Shown here: positions 10,843-22,128 of the stretch, in pieces | Numbering within the stretch: the stretch's first letter is position 1 | How the letters are laid out: each line of letters starts with the position of its first letter | NCBI RefSeq assembly: GCF_901000735.1 | Contig: NC_081541.1 | Coordinates: 41,509,021 to 41,573,020 of the forward strand | From: Corylus avellana | Lineage: Eukaryota; Streptophyta; Magnoliopsida; Fagales; Betulaceae | Direction: 5' to 3' | Length of the DNA: 64,000 bases | Made by a program: the position numbers and the translations under genes | Notes under the pieces: model-generated | Told to the model about the DNA's origin: nothing | What the model saw: only the letters and a program-made list of their open reading frames with translations | Database searches by the model: none

Positions 10843-12021
10843 TTGAGAATTATGGGGGGCACAACGGAGGAGTTATCCAAGTTATGGAGCAGACTACGCC
10901 TCTCGGAGGAAGAAGGGAGTGATGTGGTGGTGCAAGAGGAAGTGTTGGAAGATGGAGTTGAGAAGAGACAGAATTGCTTGGTGGGAAGGCTAATTGTTGA
11001 CCGCGTTATTGCAAAAAACACGATAAGGGGAATGCTGATGAGAAGGTGGAAACCAACAGGTGAACTTTCATTCAAGGTGATGGGAGAGAATTTGTTTCTC
11101 CTGGAGTTTGAGAATGTGGCGGATAAGTTGCTGGTTCTAGAGGGTTGGCCTTGGGTTGTTGATGGAAACCTATTTGCTATTAAAGATTTTGATGGTTTCT
11201 CCTCTCCAGCCAGTATTGATTTTCAAAATGTGGCTTTCTGGGTAAGGATGTACAACTTGCCTCTAGCCTGTATGAGTAGTGCGGTGGGGCAGAGATTGGG
11301 TTCTATAGTTGGGGAAGTGGTGGAGATCGATACAAATGATGAGGGAATGGGATGGGGTGAGTATCTGAGAGTTAAAATCAAAGTTAATGTGTCGAAACCT
11401 CTTGCGAGAGGACGAATGCTGAAAGTTAGAAACAGCTCTATCTGGATTGCATTCCAGTATGAACGAATTCCCCGTTTCTGCTTCAGCTGTGGTGTTATAA
11501 GCCATGGACGATGCGGTTGTCCTGATGGTGGAAGAAGAAGGATGCATGGAGATGATTCGGAAATGCGATTTGGGTTGTGGTTGCGAGCGGGATCACCAAG
11601 CCGTTGGCAGGCCAGGGACAGGGAGCGTATGGGAGGAGAATCATCGGAGACAACAGCACCTTCACGGTGGAGGAATGATGGCCATGACAGGGAGGTGTGT
11701 GAGGCCAGTCGCAGCAGCAAGTGCAGAACAAGTGGAGACGCTCAAGGCGAAACAGCTAGTAACTCCGTCAGTTACGCTTTCAACTTTAATGGTAATAATT
11801 CGGGGGATCGGATTATTCCAGCTGGTACATATGAGGCATGCAAAGGAGAATCTGCTAAGAAAGGAAATGGAGCAGTTACGCTTTCAACTTTAATGGTAAT
11901 AATTCGGGGGATCGGATTATTCCAGCTGGTACACATGAGGCATGCAAAGGAGAATCTGCTAAGAAAGGAAAGGGAGCAGTTTCGGGGATTTATGTCTCCC
12001 TTGGAAGGAAAACGGACGTGA
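10843..12021 (+). pseudogene. LINE ORF1-type protein: DUF4283 and CCHC-like knuckle, frameshifted tail
   Basis: The 392-residue frame starts at an ATG within the LINE leader. Residues about 30-190 fit the plant LINE DUF4283 domain (LVGRLIVDRVIAKNTIRG, LEGWPWVVDGNLFAIKDF, FWVRMYNLPLACM). A zinc-knuckle stretch follows (RFCFSCGVISHGRCGC, about 211-226), with the usual order altered. The N-terminal part is likely a nucleic-acid-binding chaperone for retrotransposition. A 104 bp tandem duplication at 11771-11978 shifts the frame, so residues after about 344 are an out-of-frame reading of the second copy. The frame resumes in another phase at 12018-12482. Confidence 0.8.
11771..11978 (+). repeat. 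104 bp tandem duplication inside the LINE frame
   Basis: GTTACGCTTTCAACTTTAAT begins at 11771 and again at 11875. The two 104 bp units are nearly identical. Because 104 is not a multiple of three, the second unit is read in a different frame. Confidence 0.9.
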
Positions 12022-12482
12022 AGGAAAATCAAATGGAAGTAACAGGCGAGATTTTAATGCAGGGGGAAGGAGGAGAGAAGATTATGGGCATTAATGAACC
12101 CCAATCTATGCAGGAACGTGAGATGGCAAATGTTCCCGTAGATACGAATGGGGGGACACGTGGGGGCCAGCTGAAGTATACACCACCTTTTGGCATGCGA
12201 AGGGAGCCAATAATGCCCGAGTCGGTCCACCAGGTGCTGCAAGGCCAAGCTGTTTCAAGAAAATCTGTAACTTCATGGAAAAAGCGGGCCAGACAAGTTT
12301 CGAGTGGAAAAAATGAGGGAAATGAAGCATGCAGACTGGCTGGAATCCGTAAGGCAGATGCTTTGATGGCGCCAGAAGATAGCTCTATTAATCAGAAAAA
12401 AGGAAAGTGGATCGAAGGTGGTGATGAATCAGTGTTGGTGGTTTCGGCGGTGGCTGTGGAACAGCCCCGCCAATCTCAATGA
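12018..12482 (+). pseudogene. LINE ORF1 tail, displaced frame
   Basis: A 154-codon frame rich in Gln, Glu, Lys and Gly without domain features. It overlaps the endonuclease start codon at 12479 by an ATGA. It is read best as the continuation of the DUF4283 protein after the duplication-caused frameshift, not as a separate gene. Confidence 0.55.
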
Positions 12483-14123
12483 GCCTCCTAAGTTGGAACT
12501 GTCGGGGGCTTGGGAACCTCCGAGCAGTTCGGGACCTTTGCCGGTTGGGAGAAAATGGGTCCTCCAAAACCCAAGGGGGTATGGGATTTAGAGATCTATA
12601 TTCCTTCAATAAGGCTCTCTTGGCCAAACAAACAGTGTTGGCGATTGTCTCAATCCCCGAATAGCTTGGTGGGAAAAATCATGAAAGGGAAATACTTTCA
12701 TCAGGGGTCTTTTATAGAAGCCAATTTAGGGAGCAGGCTTTCTTTCGCTTGGAGAAGCATCATGGTGGCCAGAGATTTATTTAAGGAGGGAGTACTTTGG
12801 AGAATTGGTGATGGGAAATCTGTGGCTATTTGGAAGGATAGGTGGATCCCAAAGCCAACCACCTATCGTGTCCAAACCCCTTGTAAGATCCTTAATGAAG
12901 ATGCTACTGTGAATGAACTTTTTGACCATTCAAGGGGGGGATAGAACCGGGTCCTTATTAGTGCAATATTTGAAGAGGAGGCTGAGATTATTTGTAATCT
13001 TCCAAGGAGCAAGTATGGGAGGCCAGACAAGATGATTTGGAGAGCATCTCCAAATGGTATATTCACTGTTAGAGGTGCATACCATTTGGAAATGGAGAGG
13101 AAAATGATGCATTTAGGAACGGGTTTGAACCAATCAGGGGACTCAATTTTGTGGAAGGTTCTATGGAATATGCAGGTCCCAAATTCCTCAAAAGTTTTTC
13201 TGTGGAGGGCATGTAAAAATATACTCCCTACTAAGGATAATTTATTGAGGAGGGGCTTGGTGAAGGAAGACAATTGCATTTTCTGTGGTAATGAGTCAGA
13301 AACAAGTCTGCATATCCTTTGGAACTGCCCATCTGCTTTTGACGTCTGGGGGGCCTGTCGAGGAAAGCTCCAGAAAAGTGCTGTTCGGGCCTCTTGTTTT
13401 TTGGATGTGTTTGAGCATGTGATCAACCGGTGTAGCAGGGAAGAGGTTTCTCCTTTTGCAATTTTTGCAAAGAAGATATGGGCCAGAAGAAATTCAGTTG
13501 TCCATGGGGGGGAGTTTATGCATCCGAATCTCTTGGTCCAAAAAGGTGAGAATTTATTGTTCCAATTTATGGAAGCACAAGGAAAGTAGGGGCATGAGTC
13601 GGATGAAGTAGGTGGAAGTATGGTGCATTGGGCTCCACCATCAGTTGGGTTAAAGAAAGTCAATTGGGATGTCTCTTTTGACTCCAAGCACAAAAGAATG
13701 GGAGTGGGAGTCATAGTGCGGGACCACTAGGGCATGGTATGTGCAGCAAAGAGAGAGATGATCCAAATGTTGCAGGAGCCAGATTCGGGTGAAGCATGGG
13801 GAGCTCTTCAGACAGCAGAATTTTGTGGAGAAATGGGCTTCCAAGAAATCATTCTAGAAGGTGATTCTCTTAATGTTGTTAAAGCCATTGGGGAATCCGA
13901 AGCTAGTTGGAGATTTTTTGGCTAGATTGTAGAGGACACAAAGGAGGTTTTGGGATCTCTTCAATCTTGGAAGATTTGTCATGTGAATAGATATGCTAAT
14001 CAGGCTGCTCATGGTTTAGCAAAAGAGGCAATACATCAAACCGAAGAGCGTATTTGGATTAAGGAAATCCCAAGTTGTATTTCTACAATTGTAAACCTAG
14101 AGCTTCAGGCTCTTCTTACTTAG
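12479..14123 (+). pseudogene. LINE ORF2 remnant: endonuclease start, zf-RVT, RNase H
   Basis: It begins MSLLSWNCRGLGN, the hallmark N-terminus of plant LINE endonucleases. Within about 20 codons it jumps to GGMGFRDLYSFNKALLAKQ, which in intact LINEs lies after the reverse transcriptase. The zf-RVT region follows (about 13032-13370; LWKVLWNMQVPNSSKVFLWR, then CIFCGNESETSLHILWNCP), then RNase H (about 13640-14123; VNWDVSFDSK, VGVIVRD, LEGDSLNVVKAI, NRYANQAAHGLAKEA). The frame is broken by stops (for example after VIVRDH near 13728 and before IVEDT near 13924) and by frameshifts. The catalytic YxDD of the reverse transcriptase is absent. Confidence 0.9.
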
Positions 14124-14382
14124 AGTGGTTTTTCCACTCTTGACCTTTGTTCATCTTATTCTGAAATAAAGGCAATTAATTCTTCAAAAAAAAAAAAAAT
14201 TGCCCCTAGTAAAGTCTTATTTAAATGCAAAGTTGTTCATAGATTGTAACATTTAATTGAGTGATCATATGGTCATAGGTCAAGTGTCTTAACGATTTCT
14301 CTCTCTCTTTTATTTTTTTTAAAAGCAATACCCCTTGATTAAGATTATGTGCTTCAAAAATGCTATCATTAACTTAATAAGT

Positions 14383-15346
14383 CTCGAGAAACCTAAGCCT
14401 TGTGAAACCCTAAGCCCCCTTCTAGAGCGCCACCGCCTCAGGGGAGGAGGGATGCCCATTGCCTACATCCCTCCTCCCTTTCTTGCTTCCCGATTTTTGT
14501 TTTAGGTTTGTTTCTGTCTTTGGTGTTTTATGTTCTGTTGTGCTTGTGTTCACTCTCGGTGGGTACTGCTTTTGGGGGATTTCACTCAAACTCTCCCCTT
14601 CCTTGTTTGTTTATATGTGCCGCCAATCTCCTCCGCGCTCGCTTCGCTGCTCACCACTCGCTGTCAGGTCTTTTCACGCGCCCTTCCCGTGCCAAGCTTT
14701 TTGTGCCACCTTCCATGGCGGTTTCCGGCCAGCTCGCGATCGACCTCCTCCAGCTACCGTGACCCGCTTTGAGTGTTTTCCGCATTTATTTTCCTGTTTT
14801 GTTGTTTTTCTGTTTTGTATTTCCTTTAAGTTCTCCTGTATTTGGTTTTATTTGCTGTAATTTATTTTCCTGCATCAGTTTTATTGTTCCATTTATTTCC
14901 CTGTATGGTTTTATTTATGCTTGTAATAAGGCTTTCTCCTCCTGCTTTGTTGCGCCTGGTTGCTGCCCGATATTACTGGTCCAAATCTTTGGGTTGTGGA
15001 TATGAAATTTATCCTGGCTTTCGAGTCGATGAGGATGAGTATCGGCTTGTGGGTTTTGCTCTCAAGGCCGAGGAATAAGTATCGGCTTGGGGGTTTTGCT
15101 CTCAAGGCCGAGGAATAAACGCTACCTATGCATTAGATGGTGTCTGTTTGATGCAGATCTGAGTTTTCAACCTGATATTCAGTCATAGGTTAGCGGATGC
15201 TGTGTTTTGGTTGATTTGGTCTGTTGTTGATGACTGTATCTTTAGCTTCGGCTATGATTTACTTCAGAGCTTTTTACTCTGTTTGTAAGAGCTTTAAGCT
15301 CGCAACTTTTATCAATGAATGAGTATGATATGTTTCAAAAAAAAAA
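14383..15346 (+). mobile_element. 964 bp poly(A) retroposon with 15 bp target duplication
   Basis: Perfect flanking duplications ATTAACTTAATAAGT (14368-14382 and 15347-15361) bracket the insert, which ends in a run of A. Unit B has the uninterrupted site (ATTAACTTAATAAGTAACTT near 22942). The interior is GC-richer at its start (CCACCGCCTCAGGGGAGGAG) and has no reverse transcriptase. The longest frame (14459-14860) is hydrophobic and unlike any family I know. The end TTTCAAAAAAA resembles the tails of the LINEs at 14185 and 42925, so it was probably mobilised in trans by such a LINE. Confidence 0.85.
15038..15117 (+). repeat. 40 bp tandem repeat within the retroposon
   Basis: AGTATCGGCTTG(T/G)GGGTTTTGCTC and the rest of the unit, ending GGCCGAGGAATA, occur twice head to tail with one difference. 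Confidence 0.85.
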
Positions 15347-15361
15347 ATTAACTTAATAAGT

Positions 15362-17050
15362 AACTTTTATCAAAAGTCATCTAAACTTGTTGTTTATTAT
15401 GAACTTATGGAGAGTTTTAGTCCAAAAGTCACATTATATTAAATAAAACCCCTCATTTAAATGGCTGAAGGGGCATGATTGCATCTTAAAATTTGCGAGT
15501 ATGTAAAGTTATATGATAATTTCGAGTATTTTCTGTTACTTTATATCATATGCACGTTACTTCTTATAACATTGTTTGAAGATTTGTTCTTTTAATGTTG
15601 GTATATTATTTCCAATTAAAAGATATATATTTTCATCTATAGGTCATGAATCTTTTCTTTTTCTTTTTTGTTTTTTTTTTTAAAATCAAAGTAAAACCTT
15701 CACCATAAAATTGATCCTCTCCATTTCACTTGAAAATGGAGAGGATCCTATTCTTTTATTTATTTACTTTTTTTGTATTCTTACAAGGATATATTTCATA
15801 ACGATATTTTTAAACTGTAGTTTTATTTAAATTGATTATTTTTTTTTTTCATTCGTATTAAGTAAAATTTATTTCTTTTTCTTGTTTTTGTTTTTTTCTT
15901 GTTTTTGTTGAATATAATAGTCTTTTAATTCTATAGATTTGCTTTTCTTATCAGGCACTTGCTCATGCACCTTTTGTTAAAGATGGAACTACTAATACTA
16001 AAATGTAATGATTCCTACAACCTTTAAAAAGTGGATTGAGATCTCTTCAATTTTTTTAAAAATTTAATATTCTCAAATTCATAAATCTCAGCTATTCATC
16101 TCATCTACTTGAAAAGCATACATTCATTTAATGTACTTTGGCATTTTGAGTTGTGGTATTTTTTATACAAGTTATATATATATATATATATTGGAATCTC
16201 ATAACCCAAACAATGGGATAATATTTTTTCCGTTTAAGAAAAAAAAAAAAAAAAACTTATGCAATGTCATGTGACAGAGTAATTTCAATGAAGTTGATTT
16301 ATTACTTTTTTTTTTCCTTTTTCAAATCTCTTTGTCGCTTACAAAGCTTCAATTTTATGCTAAAATTACTAAGAGAGACTTCTAACATTACTCGATGATA
16401 AATAATAACAGCATAACCTTTTGGCACAACTTTGGTCCAACTTTTCTATATTTTTTATTTAAAAAAAATAAATAAAAAATAAAAAATAAATTGTATTTTT
16501 CTTCATAAAAATGGTCATTTAAAAAAAAAAAAAAAAAATTGTCATTATTATGAAGAAAAAGACCATTAAAAAAAAAACAAATAAAAAAAGGACCACATAA
16601 GATGTTATTGCTTGATAAATTTTTGTATTTTTTTTTATTTTTTATTTTTAAAAAAATGACCACATAAGAGAAAAGTTTGGCCAAAATTAGTCAAAAAATT
16701 TGTGCATTTATCATGCGTCTTACTCGATTGATTGAATTATAAATATTCTAATATAAATATTTATTATGCTTTTCAAATTGATATATTTTTTCAAACTTTT
16801 TGTATGGGTATTTGATGTATTATATCATTACTATGGGAGCATTCCATTCCTTCGTCCACTTCAAACTAACTATGTTCTTACTCGTACACATATTTTTTCC
16901 AACAATCATAGGTTAACATAAAAACTATTTCAAAACCTTGCAATCCTACGAAAAGCTATTACTTAACTAAAAACCAACCATAGTTTTAAAATTCAAAATT
17001 ATTAAACAATACTTATCTGAATCAAATTACTTTAAGAATAAATAAATCTC
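15362..17050. other. AT-rich DNA of unit A, no gene
   Basis: 15362-15560 matches unit B at 22958-23190. About 15590-16370 has no counterpart in B and holds long T and A runs, a short palindrome CTCTCCATTTCACTTGAAAATGGAGAG-like at 15717-15746, and (TA)n at 16174-16191. From about 16700 the upstream region of the secreted-protein gene resumes (TTACTCGATTGATTGAATT). Confidence 0.5.
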
Positions 17051-17056
17051 GTAGGG

Positions 17057-17065
17057 TATTTAAGG
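17057..17065 (+). promoter_or_regulatory. TATA-like box of the gene at 17131 (altered)
   Basis: TATTTAAGG sits at the position where copies 1 and 3 have TATATAAGG, 74 bp upstream of the ATG. The single change may weaken this promoter. Confidence 0.6.
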
Positions 17066-17130
17066 GCTAAGCCTTAATCTTCATTTTAGTTGCAGATCAA
17101 AATAAAAAGTTTCTAAAGTGGAAGAAATCT

Positions 17131-17634
17131 ATGGCTTCCAAATGCATTAGAAAACTTATAGTAGTGATGATGGAGTTGCTTATCCTCATTCTTCTAAAAG
17201 TGCAAGCTAATAGCCTTACTCGTATCTTTTTCCCTCCCTCTTCAACTTCCATTAACCTTCCTCATTTCTCTGAACTTAATAAAGTTCAAATTAATAATCA
17301 TGCACCTACCTCTTTTTGTCCCTCTCCACCGCCCATCATGTATCCTCACTCCTTCGAACTTGATGAAGTTCAAGGAACAATACATTCGTGTGTTACAAAT
17401 GCAATTGACGTTTGTGAAGTAAAATGGGAAAATGGTTTTCAATTTGGTTTTTGTCTTCTTAACGGTTATATACAATGCTTGCATCAACACGGCCCAAGCA
17501 TGGTTGATGATTCTTTATGGTGGTTAGAATATTGCCTACGACATGAGAGGAGCAACCTCAAATCCTGCTACTTATCTCGAACTAGAGATCCATCCGAGAC
17601 GCACCCAATTATCTTTCATAAGAAGATTTCTTAG
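17131..17634 (+). CDS. Small secreted cysteine-rich protein, copy 2
   Basis: A 167-residue single-exon protein. The start MASKCIRKL, a hydrophobic stretch at about 9-22 and KVQA give a probable signal peptide cleaved near 26. There is a Pro/Ser linker (FFPPSS, CPSPPP) and a repeated motif (LPHFSELNKVQ at 43-53, YPHSFELDEVQ at 71-81), then a six-cysteine domain with Cys 87, 95, 108, 116, 135 and 146 (spacing 7, 12, 7, 18, 10), which could form three disulfides. An extra Cys63 is Ser in copy 3. The tail is basic. I do not recognise the family; secreted signalling, defence or reproductive peptides are possibilities only. It is intact and lies in tandem unit A. The paralogue at 23772 has the same length. 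Confidence 0.8.
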   Translation: MASKCIRKLIVVMMELLILILLKVQANSLTRIFFPPSSTSINLPHFSELNKVQINNHAPTSFCPSPPPIMYPHSFELDEVQGTIHSCVTNAIDVCEVKWENGFQFGFCLLNGYIQCLHQHGPSMVDDSLWWLEYCLRHERSNLKSCYLSRTRDPSETHPIIFHKKIS

Positions 17635-17639
17635 TGTAA

Positions 17640-19000
17640 GGTCTAGTAAAGATTTCTTAACTTCTCTCTCTTACTATGTTGCAAGTTGTTTTTTAAAATT
17701 TGATTTGAATTAGAAGCAATAAAGATCTGATTTTAGAGAATTTCATAGATAGAAGTCATGAATATTTTGAATCACCTTGTATAAGATTTAGTAAAATAAA
17801 ATCGCAAGATAATAATTATGGTAATAGAAGTCACTTCTTTAATTAGTACCCAACTAATTCTTTTATAATGTAACTATAACAAAATAACAACAATACAAGG
17901 ATTTTCTTCCAAAAAAAATTAATCTTTTTTTTTTTTTTTTTACTTAACCTTTCTATAAAGGATGTATTAAAAAATTCATTTTATCTCTACCTCTTCCACC
18001 TACTATTATTTCATCTTACCCATACTCAATAAAAGATCGTTACACACAATTATTTTTAGTTTATCACTAGTTTGTCTTAATTTGTTAGGATTTTCGTTGC
18101 TCCTCACTACACATCAACATTGGTTCTTCAAGTATAACAATTCATTTATTTGTTGTATACTCTAATTATAATTTCATTTTTTTCGTTTTTGATAATTGTC
18201 ATTAAACCCCTTTATCGTTGTGTATTAAAGTTTTAAGTTTTCTCGTTAAAATAAATGAGAAGGAAAACATGCAAGTTGTATATCTTGTTATGCCAATCAT
18301 ATAATGCAACATTCTCAAACGGTTTTGGCATCAACATAGAGAATCTTTTTCTTAAAAATATGCTACTAAATACAGAAGCATCATATTAAGAAATTAGAGA
18401 TATAATAGTTGAAGTGGATGGGTGAGGTGGTGATTACTTGATGGTATTAAGCATATTTTTTATCAAATTAATTGACATTTCTACGTACTTGACTCCAAGC
18501 ATGTTTTTCCATGTTCTTACTTACTCACTTTATTTATTAAGGTGCACTTTATATATAAATTAAAGTATGTGTTGGTTACAGATTCATATGGAGGCTTCTC
18601 AGGGAATATACGAGAGCAGGACTTGCTATAACAATCCTCAATTGATCATCATTTCAAATAATATTATTTGAGTTGTGGAATAATGTAAATTAGGGAAGTT
18701 GTACTACCTGATATGATATCGTTGTGTTTTGTAATTTTTAAGTTCGAGCATTTTGGACCCAAAATTAAGTCATGTGGGAGTTGAATTTTATATGGGATTT
18801 GTGGATCTTGTTTTATGTACAAGTTAATATTACTAAACAATATGTAATGTATGAATCGATATTTATATGTAATATTATATTTAAGGAAAAATTGCTAAAT
18901 TGGTTTATGTGATGTGAATAGGTAACCAATAAATTATCCTTGTCATTTCAAATGAACTTGTCAATCCTTGTGGTTTGCCTATGTAACAAAATGACTTCCT
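17640..19000. other. 3' flank of copy 2, AT-rich, no gene
   Basis: The sequence follows unit B (24700-26580) closely apart from indels. A stretch present downstream of copy 3 (about 24330-24720) is deleted here near 17690. No coding frame was found. Confidence 0.5.
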
Positions 19001-19230
19001 ACAATTTACGACCATTTTGCTGATTGAGTTCTTATAAAATTACAAATTTACCCTTATATAACAATTAAAAAAAAAAAAAAAAAAAGAGATTGGGGTCCCC
19101 CGCTCTCGGTTTAGGGTGTGCCAATGAGGGTGGCCAAACAAGTCCTTAGTACCTTTAAGGTGCTTCAAACACCCCTGAGGGCAGCTTTTTAAGGTGTTTG
19201 AACTACCACAATGGCCTCAAGGAACGGTTT
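19001..19230. repeat. Foldback-type insertion debris
   Basis: This holds an A run (19069-19085), GGTCCCC, and the word GAGGGTGGCC, which resembles the GGTGGCC cores near 1900 and 61720. The stretch is absent from unit B. The ends are unclear. Confidence 0.35.
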
Positions 19231-20870
19231 TGTAACATCCCACCTGGATAATTGCATTAGTCACAATATCCATATGCGGATAGTACTATTCCTGATAAAT
19301 GACACAATGAAAAACATGCTTTATATTTTTTTGAAACCACAAATTCTTCTTTTGAACTACTGTAGCACTAGTATGACATAATTTTCGTTCATATTGAAAA
19401 TTTTGTGCAACTTAGTGCATATCTTAGTATTATTCATGAGTTTCAAAAAAATATACAATAACCAAAACGACCCTTTGGCCTACTAAAGTTAAACCTTAAG
19501 TCTTCAAAAGATAAGCCTTCATCTTGAGCTTCCCAAAAGTTATGACCCCATAGTTCTACAGGTCTTACTGGACATACCTTTGAAGCTTGTCTTCCTCTGA
19601 TGTAGGTATAGTTGTAAAATTAACAATTTTGCAGGTGGAACTTCTGAGTCCATGGCTCAACAAGTAAATGCCCCAACAATATGTGTGTGATGTGAGCCTT
19701 TTTTATCTTGTAAAAATCTCTCTCTTTGTTTATTGAAATGCATCTTTGTTTTCCTTCAAAGATATGATAAATATTTTTCATAAAAAAATCATTATAAAGA
19801 TGCGCTTTTGAGGTAAAAATTCATCAGATGGAAACAGATTGAGGGTAAGTGTACAACTTAGTGAGTAAATATCACATGGAAAGCGGTTATCTATCTAGTG
19901 GACTGATAATTTTTATAAAGAGATTTTAGATTAAAATATATCATAGTGTAAGACAATTTTTTGGCAAATAGCAATGCATGAATGAAATGCATTATACATA
20001 TAATTACATGATAAGCAGAAAAGTCTTAACTTGACTCTATATGGTCTATTCGGGACCTTAACCTATTCTTGATAGGGTTTATGTATCCTAAAGGACCTTT
20101 GGTATGGCACAGGTGCTCTGATGAAGTACAATAGCAGTCACTAACTAGCAGTCTGACTAGATTTGACGCTAGGTGGCCCACACTTCTATTGATGTCGTTC
20201 CATTGTAACCACCACCCATACATGGCTGCATCGATTACTTATCTAACCCATTGGATAAGCAGCAAAACCATAAAGGTAAATTTTGAAACTGGACCATAGA
20301 GTTATGCTCGTATAATAGTAGCTCATGACTTGAAATCATGTTATACAATACAATTATTTTCTATCTTTTACATGCATGCAATGGTAAAACACTTACATGA
20401 CTATGTACACTTACATGACTTTTCATACATCTTCCATTCCCTTCTTTTTTTAGTATTTCATGTGCATAAAATTTTTTAGTTCACATTGTTATAAAAATAA
20501 GTCCGTGCAAGTAGAGAACATTCACGTTTCATATATCAAAATAGTATGCCAATAAAAGATAATAAATGTATTTGTGGAAATTTCACTCACCTTGGTGAAA
20601 GGGATAATCCTGAAAATCAACATCGAACTCTCCAACAAAGTTCTTTCCAAAAACCCTAATGTTAGAATGTTCTACATGACCAAAAATCTACTATAGAACC
20701 TAAAAATTGACAAAACGGCTTATTCAACTTTGTGAGACATATGTGGGAATTGGGATGTTTGTGTGAAACAAAGCACAAGTAGTTTTTTTTGTTTTCGATG
20801 CATGAGTAGGAGTTAGAAGAGTCCTAAAGTTAGTGGGGTCTAGCTCTTGGTTTTTACCAAGTGTCTAGAA
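19231..20870 (-). mobile_element. Probable solo LTR remnant of a Ty3-type element
   Basis: On the plus strand it begins TGTAACATCCCACC. Read from the minus strand it ends GGTGGGATGTTACA, a terminus common in plant Ty3/Gypsy LTRs. The minus strand also carries GATATTTACTCACTAAGTTG-like wording, frequent in such LTRs. Unit B keeps the right part (about 26600-27220) but lacks 19000-20290, so the LTR predates the duplication and was partly deleted in B. The right boundary and target duplication could not be fixed, and no internal region is present. Confidence 0.4.
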
Positions 20871-20901
20871 GGGTTGGCCTTTGTGTCTGTGTGTCTAATA
20901 T

Positions 20902-21404
20902 TAGGGGTGTACATTTAAGCAGATGGATATTAACCAACCGCATCAATTATCCTAAACTAGCCTCACATACGAATGCTAATGCAGTTAGTAAAAACTAGTA
21001 TTCACATACCCTTTATATATATAAATTCACCAAAACAAAGTCATTTGGTGTTTAACACCAAAATGGTGTTGTTTTGGATTAGATATAGATTCTATTTATA
21101 TTGTTTTCAAAATTAATGTGAAATTAATATATTTTCAAAACATAATAGCTTAAAAAAAATTAAAACAAGCATAAAACACTAAAAATTGACCCAAATTATT
21201 TTGAAAATCTTTTAAAATATGCCATAATAGAGACCCAAAGAAGGTAAAAAAAAAAAAAAAATTACTAAAATAGGAATAAAAAGCTCATTGCCTAATATGT
21301 GGATAGTGGATAATAACCGTATTTAATAACCTCAATAATCACGGGGATACTGTTAATAAAAACATGATGCAGATATCTAAAAGGGATCCGCATGTACACC
21401 CATA
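20902..21404. mobile_element. hAT-like element, 503 bp, absent from unit B
   Basis: The termini are TAGGGGTGTACA and TGTACACCCATA (one mismatch). Flanking 8-mers are TCTAATAT and TTTATTAT. Unit B reads straight through at about 27217 (GTGTCTAATATATAGTAGAG), an empty site. No transposase frame. The interior holds GGATATT and CCGCAT words in inverted order. Confidence 0.8.
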
Positions 21405-21489
21405 TTTATTATATAGTAAAGTTTCCAACATATTGAAGTGCTCTTTGTTGTCTTGAGTGATATTGTATTTGTCATTTGCATAATAAATT

Positions 21490-21684
21490 GAGAAATGCTA
21501 TGAGTTAATATTTTCTCTATATTTTGCCCATCTCATTTTACAAGTCAACCATTAGATTTGTGGACTTTTGTGGACCCTACATAAGTCAATAGTGGATCCC
21601 ACAAATCTAATGATTAATCTATTGAATTTGTATAAGAATATAATCCAAATATGAGAAACTTATTGACCCCTAACATTTGTCAAG
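21490..21684. mobile_element. Foldback MITE, 195 bp, absent from unit B
   Basis: The ends GAGAAATGCTATGAG and CTAACATTTGTCAAG are imperfect inverted repeats, and the interior arms ACCATTAGATTTGTGG and CCACAAATCTAATGATT pair. TAAATT flanks both sides. Unit B is uninterrupted at about 27297 (AATAAATTTTATTTATTC). Confidence 0.75.
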
Positions 21685-21934
21685 TAAATTTTATTTATTC
21701 AAATATTTGTTTAACATATATATATTATTTTTATGACTCTCACTGTTCTTATCATTTTCATTATTTAATTCATATGTATATGATTTTTTTGCTCTTATTT
21801 TTACTCTAATCACATAATTTTTTTTTCAATAATTCTTAAATATCAACTTTCACTCTCCTAAAACTTCGAAGAGTCCCTCCAAAAAAAAAAATTACTTCAA
21901 AAAAAAAAAAAAAAACTTCGTAGAGTCCTTTTAT

Positions 21935-22128
21935 GAGTAATTCTATAAGTTCCTCTTATATCCCTCTTGAGTCCCTCTAAGAATGATGTGGCTATTAAAA
22001 TCATTATTTGATCAAAATCTAATAATGATCAATCACAAGCCCAATGATAATTTTAATAGCCACATCATTCATGGAGGGACTCAAGAGGGACACAAGGACA
22101 CGTACAAGAGGGACTTGTAGCATTACTC
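21935..22128. mobile_element. Mutator-type MITE, 194 bp, with perfect 10 bp target duplication
   Basis: GTCCTTTTAT at 21925-21934 is repeated at 22129-22138. The termini GAGTAATTCTATAAGT and TTGTAGCATTACTC are inverted repeats, and the long arms (CTCTTGAGTCCCTC with GAGGGACTCAAGAG; GATGTGGCTATTAAAAT with ATTTTAATAGCCACATC) make a near-complete hairpin. The 10 bp duplication fits Mutator-like transposition. The same family occurs at 60210-60379. Confidence 0.88.

Larger units (their letters stand above)
10728..14199 (+). mobile_element. LINE retrotransposon with a large internal deletion
   Basis: The element is about 3.47 kb, inserted in unit A only. In order it contains a 5' leader, a DUF4283 plus zinc-knuckle frame (10843-12021), the first residues of the endonuclease (MSLLSWNCRGLGN at 12479), an abrupt jump at about 12535-12545 to sequence that normally follows the reverse transcriptase, then the zf-RVT region and an RNase H domain. 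It ends in a 14-base poly(A) tail. Most of the endonuclease and all of the reverse transcriptase are missing, so it cannot move by itself. Confidence 0.92.

Noticed and set aside
14459..14860. 133-codon hydrophobic frame in the 964 bp retroposon
   Set aside because: Composition follows the T-rich DNA, there is no family match, and overlapping frames of equal quality exist.
19231..20870. A complete LTR retrotransposon
   Set aside because: Only one LTR-like terminus is clear, and no gag, protease, integrase or reverse transcriptase sequence is found in the surrounding DNA.
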